Shown: one piece after another, positions 42,758 to 51,065 of the stretch | Position numbering within the stretch: the stretch's first letter is position 1 | Layout: every line of letters begins with the position of its first letter | Assembly: GCA_002375495.1 (NCBI GenBank) | Contig: DFLU01000010.1 | Coordinates: 491,409 to 555,408 of the forward strand | Length of the DNA: 64,000 bases | Reading direction: 5' to 3' | From: Flavobacteriaceae bacterium UBA3611 | Lineage (GTDB): Bacteria; Bacteroidota; Bacteroidia; Flavobacteriales; Flavobacteriaceae | Made by a program: the position numbers and the translations under genes | The notes under the pieces: generated by a model | Database searches by the model: none | What the model was told of the DNA's origin: nothing | The model's input: only the letters and a program-made list of their open reading frames with translations

Positions 42758-43489
42758 ATGAAAAACTTACACGGAAAAGTCGCCCTGATTACTGGAGGGA
42801 CAAAAGGAATTGGATACGGAATTGCAGAAGCATTGCTGAAACAGGGCATAAATGTAGCCATTACCAGCCGCAACAAAGAGAGCGCCGAAGAAGCTGCAAA
42901 GAAACTGAATGGAAGTGGAAATGATAGGGTGCATGCAATCGGACTCAAAGCCGATGTGCGTGACTACGCGAGCCAACAACAAGCGGTTGAAGCTACCATT
43001 AAAGAATTTGGAAAAATAGATGTGATTGTTGCCAATGCCGGTTTGGGTCACTTTGGAAGTATAGAAGACCTTACCGTAGACCAATGGAATGAAGTGATTG
43101 AAACCAACCTTACAGGGGCTTTCTATTCATTAAAAGCAGCTGTAGCAGCGCTTAAAGACACCAAAGGGTACTATATCACCATTTCTAGTTTGGCAGGTAC
43201 CAACTTTTTTGAAGGTGGAACTGCCTATAATGCCAGTAAATTTGGTGTCACTGGATTTACACAGGCGGCCATGTTAGATCTTCGGAAACACGAAGTAAAG
43301 GTGAGCACGATAATGCCAGGAAGTGTTTCTACACATTTTAATGGAAACGAGCCAAGTGACAAAGGTGCCTGGAAAATCCAAATTGAAGATTTAGGCGAGT
43401 TGGTGGTAGACTTGTTGAAAATGCACCCGAGAACCTTGCCAAGTAAAATTGAAGTACGACCCACGGTGCCGCCAAGTGCTAAAAAATAA
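42758..43489 (+). CDS. SDR family oxidoreductase
   Basis: 243 aa classical short-chain dehydrogenase. NAD(P)-binding TGGTKGIGYGIA, structural NAGLG, catalytic Ser in ITISSLAG and YNASK with Tyr157 and Lys161. Basic residues after the second strand (TSRNKES) suggest NADPH preference. 3-ketoacyl-ACP reductase-like, but the substrate is not inferable and no fatty-acid genes are nearby. Start ATG 42758; stand-alone gene. Confidence 0.9.
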   Translation: MKNLHGKVALITGGTKGIGYGIAEALLKQGINVAITSRNKESAEEAAKKLNGSGNDRVHAIGLKADVRDYASQQQAVEATIKEFGKIDVIVANAGLGHFGSIEDLTVDQWNEVIETNLTGAFYSLKAAVAALKDTKGYYITISSLAGTNFFEGGTAYNASKFGVTGFTQAAMLDLRKHEVKVSTIMPGSVSTHFNGNEPSDKGAWKIQIEDLGELVVDLLKMHPRTLPSKIEVRPTVPPSAKK

Positions 43490-43499
43490 GTACTGGAGC

Positions 43500-43913
43500 T
43501 TATTGCGCTTTATAAACTGGAGACGCCCAAGCCATAGCATCGTGAAGCGAATCGAATTTCTTGTAGGTAGATTGACTAAACATCTTCTCTAATTTGATGC
43601 TTAAAAATCCTTTTTGGTCGTATGCAACCACCGCTACTCGAGCGACAGTATTGCGTTCTTGATAAAATTTGAGCCAGTCTTGTGGATTCACAGAATAGGA
43701 GTGTACCCGATTGGAAATGTAATTAATCTTTACTTCTCGCGTACCAAAATATGCATATACCTTTTCAATAAAAATTTTTGCCTTGGCCCAATCTAGATGA
43801 ACGCCTTCGGCAATTTCACCTACAACAAAATGTTCAAATACGTAAAAATTTCCGAAGGATTCGGTGAACTTGGTGAGATAGCTATCTTTAAATGGGGAGT
43901 TTTCAATAGTCAT
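43500..43913 (-). CDS. Conserved protein of unknown function, 137 aa
   Basis: No signal peptide or membrane helix. Alternating strands and helices: GNFYVFEHFVVGEIAEGVHLDW, REVKINYISNRVHSYSVNP, RVAVVAYDQKGFLSIKLEKMF. The length and pattern recall STAS/SpoIIAA-like folds seen in many Flavobacteriia proteins, but I cannot confirm that. Convergent with the SDR gene (10 bp apart). Confidence 0.65.
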   Translation of the reverse strand: MTIENSPFKDSYLTKFTESFGNFYVFEHFVVGEIAEGVHLDWAKAKIFIEKVYAYFGTREVKINYISNRVHSYSVNPQDWLKFYQERNTVARVAVVAYDQKGFLSIKLEKMFSQSTYKKFDSLHDAMAWASPVYKAQ

Positions 43914-43943
43914 ATACGGGGAAACCTAGTCAGGTAAATATAC

Positions 43944-43977
43944 AAATTAGCAGCACCCTAAAAGGTGCTGCTAATTT
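43944..43977 (-). terminator. Terminator below the OmpA lipoprotein gene
   Basis: AAATTAGCAGCACC and GGTGCTGCTAATTT form a 14-bp perfect stem with a 6-nt loop, 18 nt after the stop at 43996. The A/T ends give short U tracts in both directions. Confidence 0.75.
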
Positions 43978-43995
43978 GTTAAGTGTTATGCTATT

Positions 43996-44838
43996 TTAGT
44001 TTGCAGAAAGCAATGCTAAAAACTTGTCTAGATTCGGTAAAATTACAATACGTGTTCTACGGTTGGTAGCACGACTCTCTTCCGACTCATTATCGGTAAG
44101 TGGGTGGTAGCTACTACGTCCAGCCGCAATTAACTTCTCTGGTGCAACACCGTATTTTTCTTGCAATGTTCTGATTACTGCTGTAGATCGTTCTACACTC
44201 AAGTCCCAGTTGTCTTTAATATATGATCCAGGCTTCACCAATTTAGAATCTGTGTGTCCTTCTACCATTACTTCAAGAGCTGGCTCGCTGTTAATCACAT
44301 TTGCCAAACGTTCTAATAACGGATTCGCTTTAGGGTTCACACGGTAGCTTCCAGATTTGAACAACAACTTGTCAGAAATGGTAATCATGACCACCGTTTC
44401 ATCAATGTTAATTTCTATATCATCTTCTTCACCTTCAGCAATCAAGCTAGAATCAAGATTTTTCTTAAGATTGTGGGAGATAATCAGATTCATACTGTCT
44501 TGCAATGTTTTAGCGTTGGCCAATTCTTCTTGGTCTACGTTTGCTAAGGCAGCTTTCATTTTATCTTTGTCGTTTTGTGACAGTACTACATTTTCGAATT
44601 GTTGTAAGCGATCGTTGTTAGTTTCTGTCAGCGATTGAATTTTCTGGTTGTAACTAGCAACGCGATCTTCAATTTTAGCCAATTTAGTTTCGGCCTCTTC
44701 TTTTTCCAATTCAGTTTTTAACAGGGCAGAACGGGTGTCATTATATTGACCTTCCAATTCAACATACTTTTTTTTCGATACACAAGAAGTCAATAGAATG
44801 GCTCCGGAAAATAGTGTAATTGCAATTGATTTTTTCAT
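43996..44838 (-). CDS. OmpA family lipoprotein with coiled coil
   Basis: 280 aa. Lipobox ILLTSC near residue 19 predicts a lipoprotein. Residues 25-120 form a coiled coil (ELEGQYNDTRSALLKTELEK), and the C-terminal 110 residues are an OmpA domain: VMVEGHTDSKL, WDLSVERSTAVIRTLQ, and NRRTRIVILP. Often annotated as a MotB-like protein in Bacteroidota although there is no flagellum; a wall-binding outer-membrane lipoprotein is the better reading. Monocistronic with promoter element at 44869 and terminator below. Confidence 0.9.
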   Translation of the reverse strand: MKKSIAITLFSGAILLTSCVSKKKYVELEGQYNDTRSALLKTELEKEEAETKLAKIEDRVASYNQKIQSLTETNNDRLQQFENVVLSQNDKDKMKAALANVDQEELANAKTLQDSMNLIISHNLKKNLDSSLIAEGEEDDIEINIDETVVMITISDKLLFKSGSYRVNPKANPLLERLANVINSEPALEVMVEGHTDSKLVKPGSYIKDNWDLSVERSTAVIRTLQEKYGVAPEKLIAAGRSSYHPLTDNESEESRATNRRTRIVILPNLDKFLALLSAN

Positions 44839-44868
44839 AGGTGTTTATTATTAATGGTTTGTTGAGGA

Positions 44869-44876
44869 CAAATATA
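44869..44876 (-). promoter_or_regulatory. -7 element of the OmpA lipoprotein gene
   Basis: Minus-strand TATATTTG, exact TAnnTTTG, about 30 nt before the ATG at 44838. The -33 region is not a clear match. Confidence 0.5.
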
Positions 44877-44991
44877 TGTCGGTGGTAGCCTAAAAGATTA
44901 GTTAACAAGTGTCACAGTTTTGTTAAAATGAAGTGGTGCCGTACGAAATTTTTAAAAACAGCTCGAAAATGTATAATTATTACACAGAAAA

Positions 44992-45018
44992 AAAGGGCGA
45001 CCATTATAGCCGCCCTTT
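44992..45018 (-). terminator. Terminator below the third MscS gene
   Basis: AAAGGGCG (44992-44999) pairs with CGCCCTTT (45011-45018). On the minus strand the stem is followed by a T-run, 22 nt after the stop at 45041. Confidence 0.8.
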
Positions 45019-45040
45019 CTTGGTTCAATTTTTAAGTTGG

Positions 45041-45967
45041 TTATTTGCTTTTTTCAGAATGAACCGTAAGGTTATTTTTTCCAAAATCTAACGTTCTGAT
45101 AGGGAATGGGATATTGATATCAGCTTCGTCGAAGTGCTTCTTGATAATTTTAACTGCTTTGTGTTGATGTGTCAACTTATCTTTCCCATTGTTTAAATCG
45201 GCCCAAAACCGAACCACAAAGTTGATAGAGCTATCTCCAAATTCTTGATAGAAAAATTCTACTTCTTCGTTTTCTTTCTGCGGAAAAGCGTCACCGATGA
45301 TTTTTACGGTAAGATCTTCCACCATTTGCAGATCACTTTCATACCCTACACCACAACCCACGATAATTCTAGAGCGATCAGACAACGAATAATTAGTAAA
45401 CGGATTGTCTACAAAATTAGAATTGGGAATAATGGTAAAATTATTGTCGGGACGTTTTATGGTGATATTCCGAAGGTTTATTTCGGTAACCATTCCTACT
45501 TCGTCGTCAGTTTCAATCCAATCGCCAATACTTATTTTCGGTAAAAAAGAAAGGATAAACCCAGAAACTGTGTTGCTGAGAGTTCCTTGCAAAGCCAAGC
45601 CAATTGCCAAACCAACCACACCGGCACCTGCCAAGATGGAAGTTAACACTTTGTCTAACTCCATTACACCAAGCGCTACAAAAAATCCTATGAGTAGGGT
45701 AATGGCAAAGGTTACTTGACCAATAATTTGTTTAATGGATTCTTCATGTACTTTTCGCAATACCAAGCGTTTTACGAGGCGTCGCATCCCTTTGGCTATA
45801 AAATAAAAGAGAACCATTACTAGAATGGCAACAACAAAGTTGGGTAGCTTTAATATGATAGCATCTAACCAACCATCTAGTTTATCCCATAATTGGCTAA
45901 TGGCATCACTTACCTGAAAGGTGCTATCTGACGTTGAAGAAGTATTGCTAGAAGTATTTTGTAACAT
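45041..45967 (-). CDS. MscS-family mechanosensitive channel (third copy)
   Basis: 308 aa with three membrane helices after a Ser/Thr-rich N-terminus (NTSSNTSSTSDSTF). Pore helix TSILAGAGVVGLAIGLALQGTLSNTVSGFIL with the Gly/Ala packing of MscS, then IGDWIETDDEVGMVTEINLRNITIKRPDNNFTIIPNS. The sequence differs strongly from the other two channels, so they are not recent duplicates. Lies between the OmpA lipoprotein and rpoD genes, both with their own terminators. Confidence 0.92.
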   Translation of the reverse strand: MLQNTSSNTSSTSDSTFQVSDAISQLWDKLDGWLDAIILKLPNFVVAILVMVLFYFIAKGMRRLVKRLVLRKVHEESIKQIIGQVTFAITLLIGFFVALGVMELDKVLTSILAGAGVVGLAIGLALQGTLSNTVSGFILSFLPKISIGDWIETDDEVGMVTEINLRNITIKRPDNNFTIIPNSNFVDNPFTNYSLSDRSRIIVGCGVGYESDLQMVEDLTVKIIGDAFPQKENEEVEFFYQEFGDSSINFVVRFWADLNNGKDKLTHQHKAVKIIKKHFDEADINIPFPIRTLDFGKNNLTVHSEKSK

Positions 45968-46014
45968 ATTTTGGTGGTTTTAATACGATTTTTTAAAAAT
46001 AACGAAATTGAAAA

Positions 46015-46049
46015 CGCCCTTGTAATAAGAAAATCTTAAAACAAGGGCG
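46015..46049 (-). terminator. Terminator of rpoD
   Basis: CGCCCTTGT (46015-46023) and ACAAGGGCG (46041-46049) form a 9-bp stem with a 17-nt loop; on the minus strand TTTTC follows. It begins 20 nt after the rpoD stop. Confidence 0.75.
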
Positions 46050-46068
46050 CTCCTTATAATTTTAAAGC

Positions 46069-46935
46069 TTATCCTAAATATTTTTTTAGGATGTGGCTCT
46101 TAGATTCTTTGCGCAATCTACGAATGGCTTTCTCACGAATCTGACGAACACGCTCTCTACTTAAATCGAAGGTGTCTCCAATTTCCTGTAGGGTCATCGC
46201 TGGCTGATTGCTCAATCCGAAGTTTAAACGCACCACATCTGCCTCTCTTGGGGCAAGGGTGTCTAAGGCTCGGTCTATTTCAATCTTTAGCGACTCATGA
46301 ATTAATGACTTGTCAGGGTTTGGGGTTTCACCCGAACTGATGACATCGTATAAGTTATTGTCGTTTTCACCTTCTTGGAAAGGAGCATCCATAGACAGAC
46401 TTCTATTGGCATTTTTCAACGATTGCTTTACATTGGCAATAGTCATGTCTAATTCTTTAGCAATTTCCGCAGCAGAAGGCTTACGCTCGTGTACTTGCTC
46501 TAGGTGAATAGATGCCTTTCTAATTTTGTTGATGTCACCAATTTTGTTAAGTGGCAAACGCACAACACGCGACTGTTCTGCCAACGCTTGTAAAATAGAT
46601 TGACGAATCCACCAAACAGCATACGAGATAAATTTAAACCCACGGGTTTCATCAAATCGTTTTGCCGCTTTTACCAGACCTACGTTTCCTTCATTAATTA
46701 AATCGGGTAAACGCAACCCTTGGTTTTGGTATTGCTTCGCAACTGAAATCACAAATCGAAGATTGGCTCTAGTGAGTTTATCTAAAGCGCGTTGGTCACC
46801 TGCTCGAATTCGCTGGGCCAGTTCTACCTCTTCATCTGCCGTGATCATATCGATCTTACTTACATCTTGTAAATAACTGTTCAACGATTTCGTTTCTCTG
46901 TTGGTAACCTGCTTTGTAATTTTGAGTTGTCTCAT
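46069..46935 (-). CDS. rpoD: Housekeeping RNA polymerase sigma factor (RpoD/SigA), Bacteroidota short form
   Basis: 288 aa without region 1.1, as typical for this phylum. Region 1.2 starts SLNSYLQDVSKIDMITADEE; region 2 has RFVISVAKQYQNQGLRLPDLINEGNVGLVKAAKRFD and YAVWWIRQSI; region 4.2 has TMTLQEIGDTFDLSRERVRQIREKAIRRLR. It recognises the TTTG/TAnnTTTG promoters that recur in this window. The N-terminal RQLKITKQVTNRETKSLNSYL stretch is characteristic of Flavobacteriia. Monocistronic. Confidence 0.95.
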   Translation of the reverse strand: MRQLKITKQVTNRETKSLNSYLQDVSKIDMITADEEVELAQRIRAGDQRALDKLTRANLRFVISVAKQYQNQGLRLPDLINEGNVGLVKAAKRFDETRGFKFISYAVWWIRQSILQALAEQSRVVRLPLNKIGDINKIRKASIHLEQVHERKPSAAEIAKELDMTIANVKQSLKNANRSLSMDAPFQEGENDNNLYDVISSGETPNPDKSLIHESLKIEIDRALDTLAPREADVVRLNFGLSNQPAMTLQEIGDTFDLSRERVRQIREKAIRRLRKESKSHILKKYLG

Positions 46936-47072
46936 ATTGTTTTCTAAGATTTTAAATGTTGATAACCCTCCATAGTAACACCTAAAAATGACAATTCCAA
47001 ATTGTTAACACTATTTGTTAAAAATAATTGCATTTTTCTTTGTTTTTCCTACATTCAACGCAAATTGAAGCT

Positions 47073-47276
47073 ATGAAGTATATTATTTTTACGTTTTTAA
47101 GTATGTTTTGGTTTTCTATACCGACTCTATATGCACAAATACCCACGGGAGTACCCGGTCCGGAAGATAATTCGCCTATAGATCTTACAGATGTTGCAGA
47201 CATTTTAATTTATATTGTACTGCCTGTTATCATCATTTTATTAGTAATAATGCGTCATAAAAATAAAAAGAAATAA
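47073..47276 (+). CDS. Small membrane protein with signal peptide, 67 aa
   Basis: From the ATG at 47073: MKYIIFTFLSMFWFSIPTLYAQ is a signal peptide, followed by a short acidic/proline segment (PTGVPGPEDNSPIDLTD), one membrane helix (ILIYIVLPVIIILLVIM) and a basic tail RHKNKKK. Similar tiny proteins occur widely in Flavobacteriaceae with no known role. Its TAA overlaps the ATG of the M14 carboxypeptidase gene, so the two are translationally coupled and may work together at export. Confidence 0.7.
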   Translation: MKYIIFTFLSMFWFSIPTLYAQIPTGVPGPEDNSPIDLTDVADILIYIVLPVIIILLVIMRHKNKKK

Positions 47277-49597
47277 TGCATATTCGTAACCTTCGCTTTT
47301 TTCTCCTTTTTTCAATTCTATTTCTTACGACCATTGCGGTAGTCGCCCAAAAACCAATTTACAGTGAGGTGAAGGTTCAGGTTGCAGACACAGAGGATAT
47401 ACAGACACTCGCCTCATTAGGATTCGATATCGATCATTACCAAGGATCCATTTCAGAAGGCATTCGGTTTTTTGTTACTGAAGCTGAACGCGATATATTG
47501 GCCAACGTCGGATTCCCTTATACGGTCACCATTCCCGATTATCGAGCTGCTTACAATGAAATGCTTCTAGCCGATAACGCACAACATCCAAATCCAATTA
47601 AAACGAGCGAGCTCGTAGCCGCTGGCTTCGATTTAGGAAGTATGGGTGGGTTTTACACTTTTGCAGAGGTGGAGGCGAAACTAGATGAAATGCGAACCGA
47701 CTTTCCAAATTTAATTACCGCAAAAGAAAGTATTGGCACTACCGTAGAAGGACGTGATATCTGGATGGTAAAAATTAGTGATAACCCCGATATTGACGAG
47801 CCCGAGCCTGCTGCCCATTTTGACGCCCTTCACCATGCCCGTGAGCCACTTTCTATGGCAACCACCATCAATTTTATGTTCTATCTGCTAGAAAATTATG
47901 ACACCGATGCATACGTACGGTTTTTAGTAGACAATCGCGAAATTTATTTTGTACCCGTGGTAAACCCAGATGGTTATGTATTTAATGAAATTACAGATCC
48001 CGATGGCGGCGGACTCTGGAGAAAGAACAGGTTTCCGAATGCCGGTGGATGTTTTGGTGTAGATTTAAATCGGAATTACGGATTTGGATATGCTACCAAT
48101 AACGAATGTTCGAGTCCGAACCCTTGCTCAGGCGTATACCGTGGTACTGAAGCATTTTCGGAAGAAGAAAGCAAAGCCATTCGCGACTTGTTGGCGGTAA
48201 CAGGAGCAAGAACTGCCTTTTCAACACATTCAACCGCAGGAACTTACTTAATGCCGTATGGCTTTAACGCCACCCCGCCCGCATTCGATATTTACTCTGA
48301 ATGGGCCTCTGCCTTTTTAGCTGAAAACGACTACTCATATGGCACGACATCGCAGATGCTGGGATATACGTCTTGCGGAACCACGCGCGATTATATGCAT
48401 TCTGAAGATATTTATGGCTGGACCCCCGAAATCGCAGGGTCTGGATTTTGGCCACCTCCGAGTACGATATTCGATTTGGTGGCCGAAAATGTGCGTCCGT
48501 ATCTATTTCAAGCATACATTGCGGGTGCGTACCTTGACATACAGAGTCATACTATTATAGGTGACGTGCTGCCGGGTGAGCCTTTTGAAGTAGTGATTGC
48601 TGTAAAAAATATTGGAGTAGGGGCTACGGCCAACACCGCGAGTGTGATTGTTCAGGCCAATAATTCGTTTGTGGTTTCTCCTACTGCGACTTCCTTCGGA
48701 AATATTGCAGCACGAGAAGTTAAAGACAATACCGCGAGCCCGTTTCAATTTGAGGTCGATCCAGCGATAGACACTGCGTTTTTTACTATTTCAGTAACAA
48801 CCATTCAAGATGGCATTCCGAATGAACAAATAGAGATCCCAGTATTTCTAGGCGAAAAAGAAGTGCTTTTTAGCGACGATGCCGAAGATACTGCAGCCAA
48901 TTGGACTGCAACAGGCAATGGTACAATTTTGTGGGGTGTAAATACAGACGATTCTTACAGTGGTTCGCAAAGTTTTGGCGATTCGAACGATGGTAATGGC
49001 GAAAATGATACCGAAACATTTTTTGAACTAAACCCTTCACTCAATCTTTCTGCAATTTCTGCTCCTAGAGTTGGCTTCGCCTACAAACATTCGTTACCCG
49101 GTAACGATTTTGTGCAGCTTCAAATTTCTACCGATAATGGGACGAGTTGGGACGTTTTACGTGAATTTAATGACAATGAAGATTGGAACTTAGTATCGTT
49201 AAATTTGAATAGTTACTCAGATTTTGAAACAGTAAAATTCAGGTTTCGTCTTTTGAATGATGGTTTTATTCCTGGCGACGGATTTTATTTTGACGATTTT
49301 GAAGTTTCTGGATATACTTCAAATATTTTAGGAGTTTCTGAGAGCGCTGCAGCGCAGGTAAAAATAACACCAAATCCGTTTACAGATGCGCTGTCGATTC
49401 AATTGGGCGGCTTAGATATCAATTCAATTATTTCCATGTACGATCCGTTGGGCCGCCAATTGGAAATTTCCGAAGAGAGAATAGGCAATCGTATTCAAAT
49501 TGAAAATTTAGAAATACTGCCATCGGGAATCTATTTCCTAACTATTGAGGATGTGGCAGCTGGGATAAAAACAGTGAAACGGATTCTAAAACAATAA
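47276..49597 (+). CDS. T9SS-exported M14 zinc carboxypeptidase
   Basis: 773 aa. Signal peptide (to VVAQ), propeptide-like region (residues 25-110), then a M14 domain: zinc ligands in HHAREP (His187, Glu190), third His in FSTHSTAGTYLMP, substrate-binding RKNRFPN and DLNRNYGF, and the catalytic Glu in YGWTPEIAGS. A CARDB-like/beta region and a jelly-roll follow, and the C-terminal about 75 residues (ITPNPFTDALSI...GIYFLTIED...KTVKRILKQ) form a type A T9SS sorting domain. Extracellular or surface protease acting on C-terminal residues. Confidence 0.93.
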   Translation: MHIRNLRFFLLFSILFLTTIAVVAQKPIYSEVKVQVADTEDIQTLASLGFDIDHYQGSISEGIRFFVTEAERDILANVGFPYTVTIPDYRAAYNEMLLADNAQHPNPIKTSELVAAGFDLGSMGGFYTFAEVEAKLDEMRTDFPNLITAKESIGTTVEGRDIWMVKISDNPDIDEPEPAAHFDALHHAREPLSMATTINFMFYLLENYDTDAYVRFLVDNREIYFVPVVNPDGYVFNEITDPDGGGLWRKNRFPNAGGCFGVDLNRNYGFGYATNNECSSPNPCSGVYRGTEAFSEEESKAIRDLLAVTGARTAFSTHSTAGTYLMPYGFNATPPAFDIYSEWASAFLAENDYSYGTTSQMLGYTSCGTTRDYMHSEDIYGWTPEIAGSGFWPPPSTIFDLVAENVRPYLFQAYIAGAYLDIQSHTIIGDVLPGEPFEVVIAVKNIGVGATANTASVIVQANNSFVVSPTATSFGNIAAREVKDNTASPFQFEVDPAIDTAFFTISVTTIQDGIPNEQIEIPVFLGEKEVLFSDDAEDTAANWTATGNGTILWGVNTDDSYSGSQSFGDSNDGNGENDTETFFELNPSLNLSAISAPRVGFAYKHSLPGNDFVQLQISTDNGTSWDVLREFNDNEDWNLVSLNLNSYSDFETVKFRFRLLNDGFIPGDGFYFDDFEVSGYTSNILGVSESAAAQVKITPNPFTDALSIQLGGLDINSIISMYDPLGRQLEISEERIGNRIQIENLEILPSGIYFLTIEDVAAGIKTVKRILKQ

Positions 49598-49638
49598 GTA
49601 TCTTTGGCGCAATTATTGAAGCATCTATAGAAAAAAGC

Positions 49639-50286
49639 ATGAAGTTTCTTCTTTCCATTTTAATTCTTCTCACTGTGCAAGTGCCAATCTTTGCGCAATT
49701 AGATAGGAACACCCCTAATTCTGTGAAAATTGAAGCTACAGATATTACTTCCGAAGACCCGAAAGGAATTACATTACCTGCTTCAAAAAAACCAAGCCTG
49801 ACACCTCGAGACACTCCAAACAAGTATGCAAATTTGGGGAAAGAAACGCCTGAAGAGTTTGACATGACGAAGGGGGACGGATTGAAAACATACAATTCTG
49901 GAAGTACTCCAAAAGCATTTGTAAAAGATAAAGCCGCAGATGACGGTGTGGGTAACGATCAATTTCTGGGTGAAATACGAGTTGGCGCAGTTTATGTGAA
50001 TATTGCGTATCGCGACCATGAGTTTGTAGACGGAGACCGTATTCGTATTTTCTTAAATGGTGATGTGGTGCGCTCTGACGTGAGCCTAAATGGAAGCTTC
50101 GACGGGTTTAATGTCCCGCTACAAAAAGGTCCAAATAAAATTGTGTTTCAAGCACTCAACCAAGGATCTTCTGGCCCTAATACTGCCGAACTACAGGTGT
50201 ACGACGACAAAGGTCGAATTGTTTCAGCCAAAGAATGGATTCTCCTCACGGGCAAAAAAGCCACTATTATTGTAATTCAGGAATAA
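49639..50286 (+). CDS. Secreted protein of unknown function, 215 aa
   Basis: Signal peptide MKFLLSILILLTVQVPIFAQ. A Pro/Lys-rich region (residues 35-75) precedes a C-terminal beta-domain (GEIRVGAVYVNIAYRDHEFVDGDRIRIFLNG, then LQVYDDKGRIVSAKEW). The last 120 residues look like an Ig-like fold also seen in other Flavobacteriaceae secreted proteins. No T9SS tail. It lies 41 nt after the carboxypeptidase gene, close enough to be co-transcribed. Confidence 0.75.
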   Translation: MKFLLSILILLTVQVPIFAQLDRNTPNSVKIEATDITSEDPKGITLPASKKPSLTPRDTPNKYANLGKETPEEFDMTKGDGLKTYNSGSTPKAFVKDKAADDGVGNDQFLGEIRVGAVYVNIAYRDHEFVDGDRIRIFLNGDVVRSDVSLNGSFDGFNVPLQKGPNKIVFQALNQGSSGPNTAELQVYDDKGRIVSAKEWILLTGKKATIIVIQE

Positions 50287-50312
50287 TAAATTAGACGTTA
50301 ATTCAAACATTT

Positions 50313-50344
50313 TTTGGTAAGTTCCAAAATGTAAAGTATATTTG
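50313..50344 (+). promoter_or_regulatory. Promoter of the membrane-protein/HTH pair
   Basis: TTTG (50313-50316), 20-nt spacer, TATATTTG (50337-50344): exact consensus. Start near 50350, giving a leader of about 50 nt before the ATG at 50403. Confidence 0.75.
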
Positions 50345-50361
50345 TCATATTGTAAAACATA
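50330..50361. promoter_or_regulatory. Possible operator: direct repeats overlapping the -7 element
   Basis: TGTAAAGTATA at 50330-50340 and TGTAAAACATA at 50351-50361 are direct repeats with a 21-bp period (two helical turns) covering the -7 element and start point. A regulator bound here would block the promoter; the XRE protein encoded downstream is the obvious candidate (inference). Confidence 0.4.
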
Positions 50362-50402
50362 CTAGTTATTACGGAAAGTTTACTTATTATAAATATCATT
50401 TT

Positions 50403-50843
50403 ATGAAATCGATACAGGAATGCGAACAGACCAACATACAGCGGCTGCTTAACTTTAAATTACCAAACTACGCTAAGAAAGTAGGGTGGGCGCTATTTAC
50501 TATCTCACTTGTAGTGTTACTTTCAACAAAATTTATAGAAGGAGAATGGGAGTTGCTAAAAAGTATATTAAAGCGTCTTGTGTTGCTCTCGCTTTTTATA
50601 GTAGTGCTTTCTAAAGAAAAAGTAGAAGATGAGCGTATTCAGCATATTAGGGCGAAAACGTTTACCCTAACCTTTTTAATAACTGCCATCTATATATTGG
50701 TGCAGCCCATCGTTAATTTGATTGCAAATAGTATCATTGACGACAATGAAGGGGTTTTTCAAGACTTAGGGGATTTCACAATTTTGTGGTTCATGCTCTT
50801 CATTTATCTTATGTTTTTTCATTTTGCTAAAAAGAAGGAATAA
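50403..50843 (+). CDS. Membrane protein of unknown function paired with an HTH regulator, 146 aa
   Basis: Starts MKSIQECEQTNIQRLLNF. Four hydrophobic helices (VGWALFTISLVVLLST, RLVLLSLFIVVLS, TFTLTFLITAIYILVQPIV, ILWFMLFIYLMFFHF) and a conserved KEKVEDERIQHIRAKT loop. This layout, with an XRE gene overlapping its 3' end, recurs in Bacteroidota and Firmicutes; the membrane protein may sense a signal and hold the regulator, but this is inference. Confidence 0.75.
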   Translation: MKSIQECEQTNIQRLLNFKLPNYAKKVGWALFTISLVVLLSTKFIEGEWELLKSILKRLVLLSLFIVVLSKEKVEDERIQHIRAKTFTLTFLITAIYILVQPIVNLIANSIIDDNEGVFQDLGDFTILWFMLFIYLMFFHFAKKKE

Positions 50844-51043
50844 TGAAAAATACCTTAAAAGTAGAACGCGCCATACTGAATTTAACCCAAGAAGAGCTGG
50901 CCGATCGTATTGGTGTTTCCAGACAGACTATAAACTCGATTGAAGCCAATAGATATGTGCCTTCTACGGTATTGGCCTTAAAACTCTCTGAAGTTTTCAG
51001 CAAACCGGTAAATGATTTTTTTACACTTACTGAAGATGATTAG
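50843..51043 (+). CDS. XRE family helix-turn-helix regulator, 66 aa
   Basis: A single HTH domain: NLTQEELADRIGVSRQTINSIEANRYVPSTVLALKLSEVFSKPV, the short YozG/Cro-like form that regulates membrane-protein partners. It overlaps the upstream stop by one base (TAATG), so both proteins are made together. It probably regulates its own promoter, which contains direct repeats. Confidence 0.88.
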   Translation: MKNTLKVERAILNLTQEELADRIGVSRQTINSIEANRYVPSTVLALKLSEVFSKPVNDFFTLTEDD

Positions 51044-51065
51044 TTCTTAGATTTCTTCGGAAATT

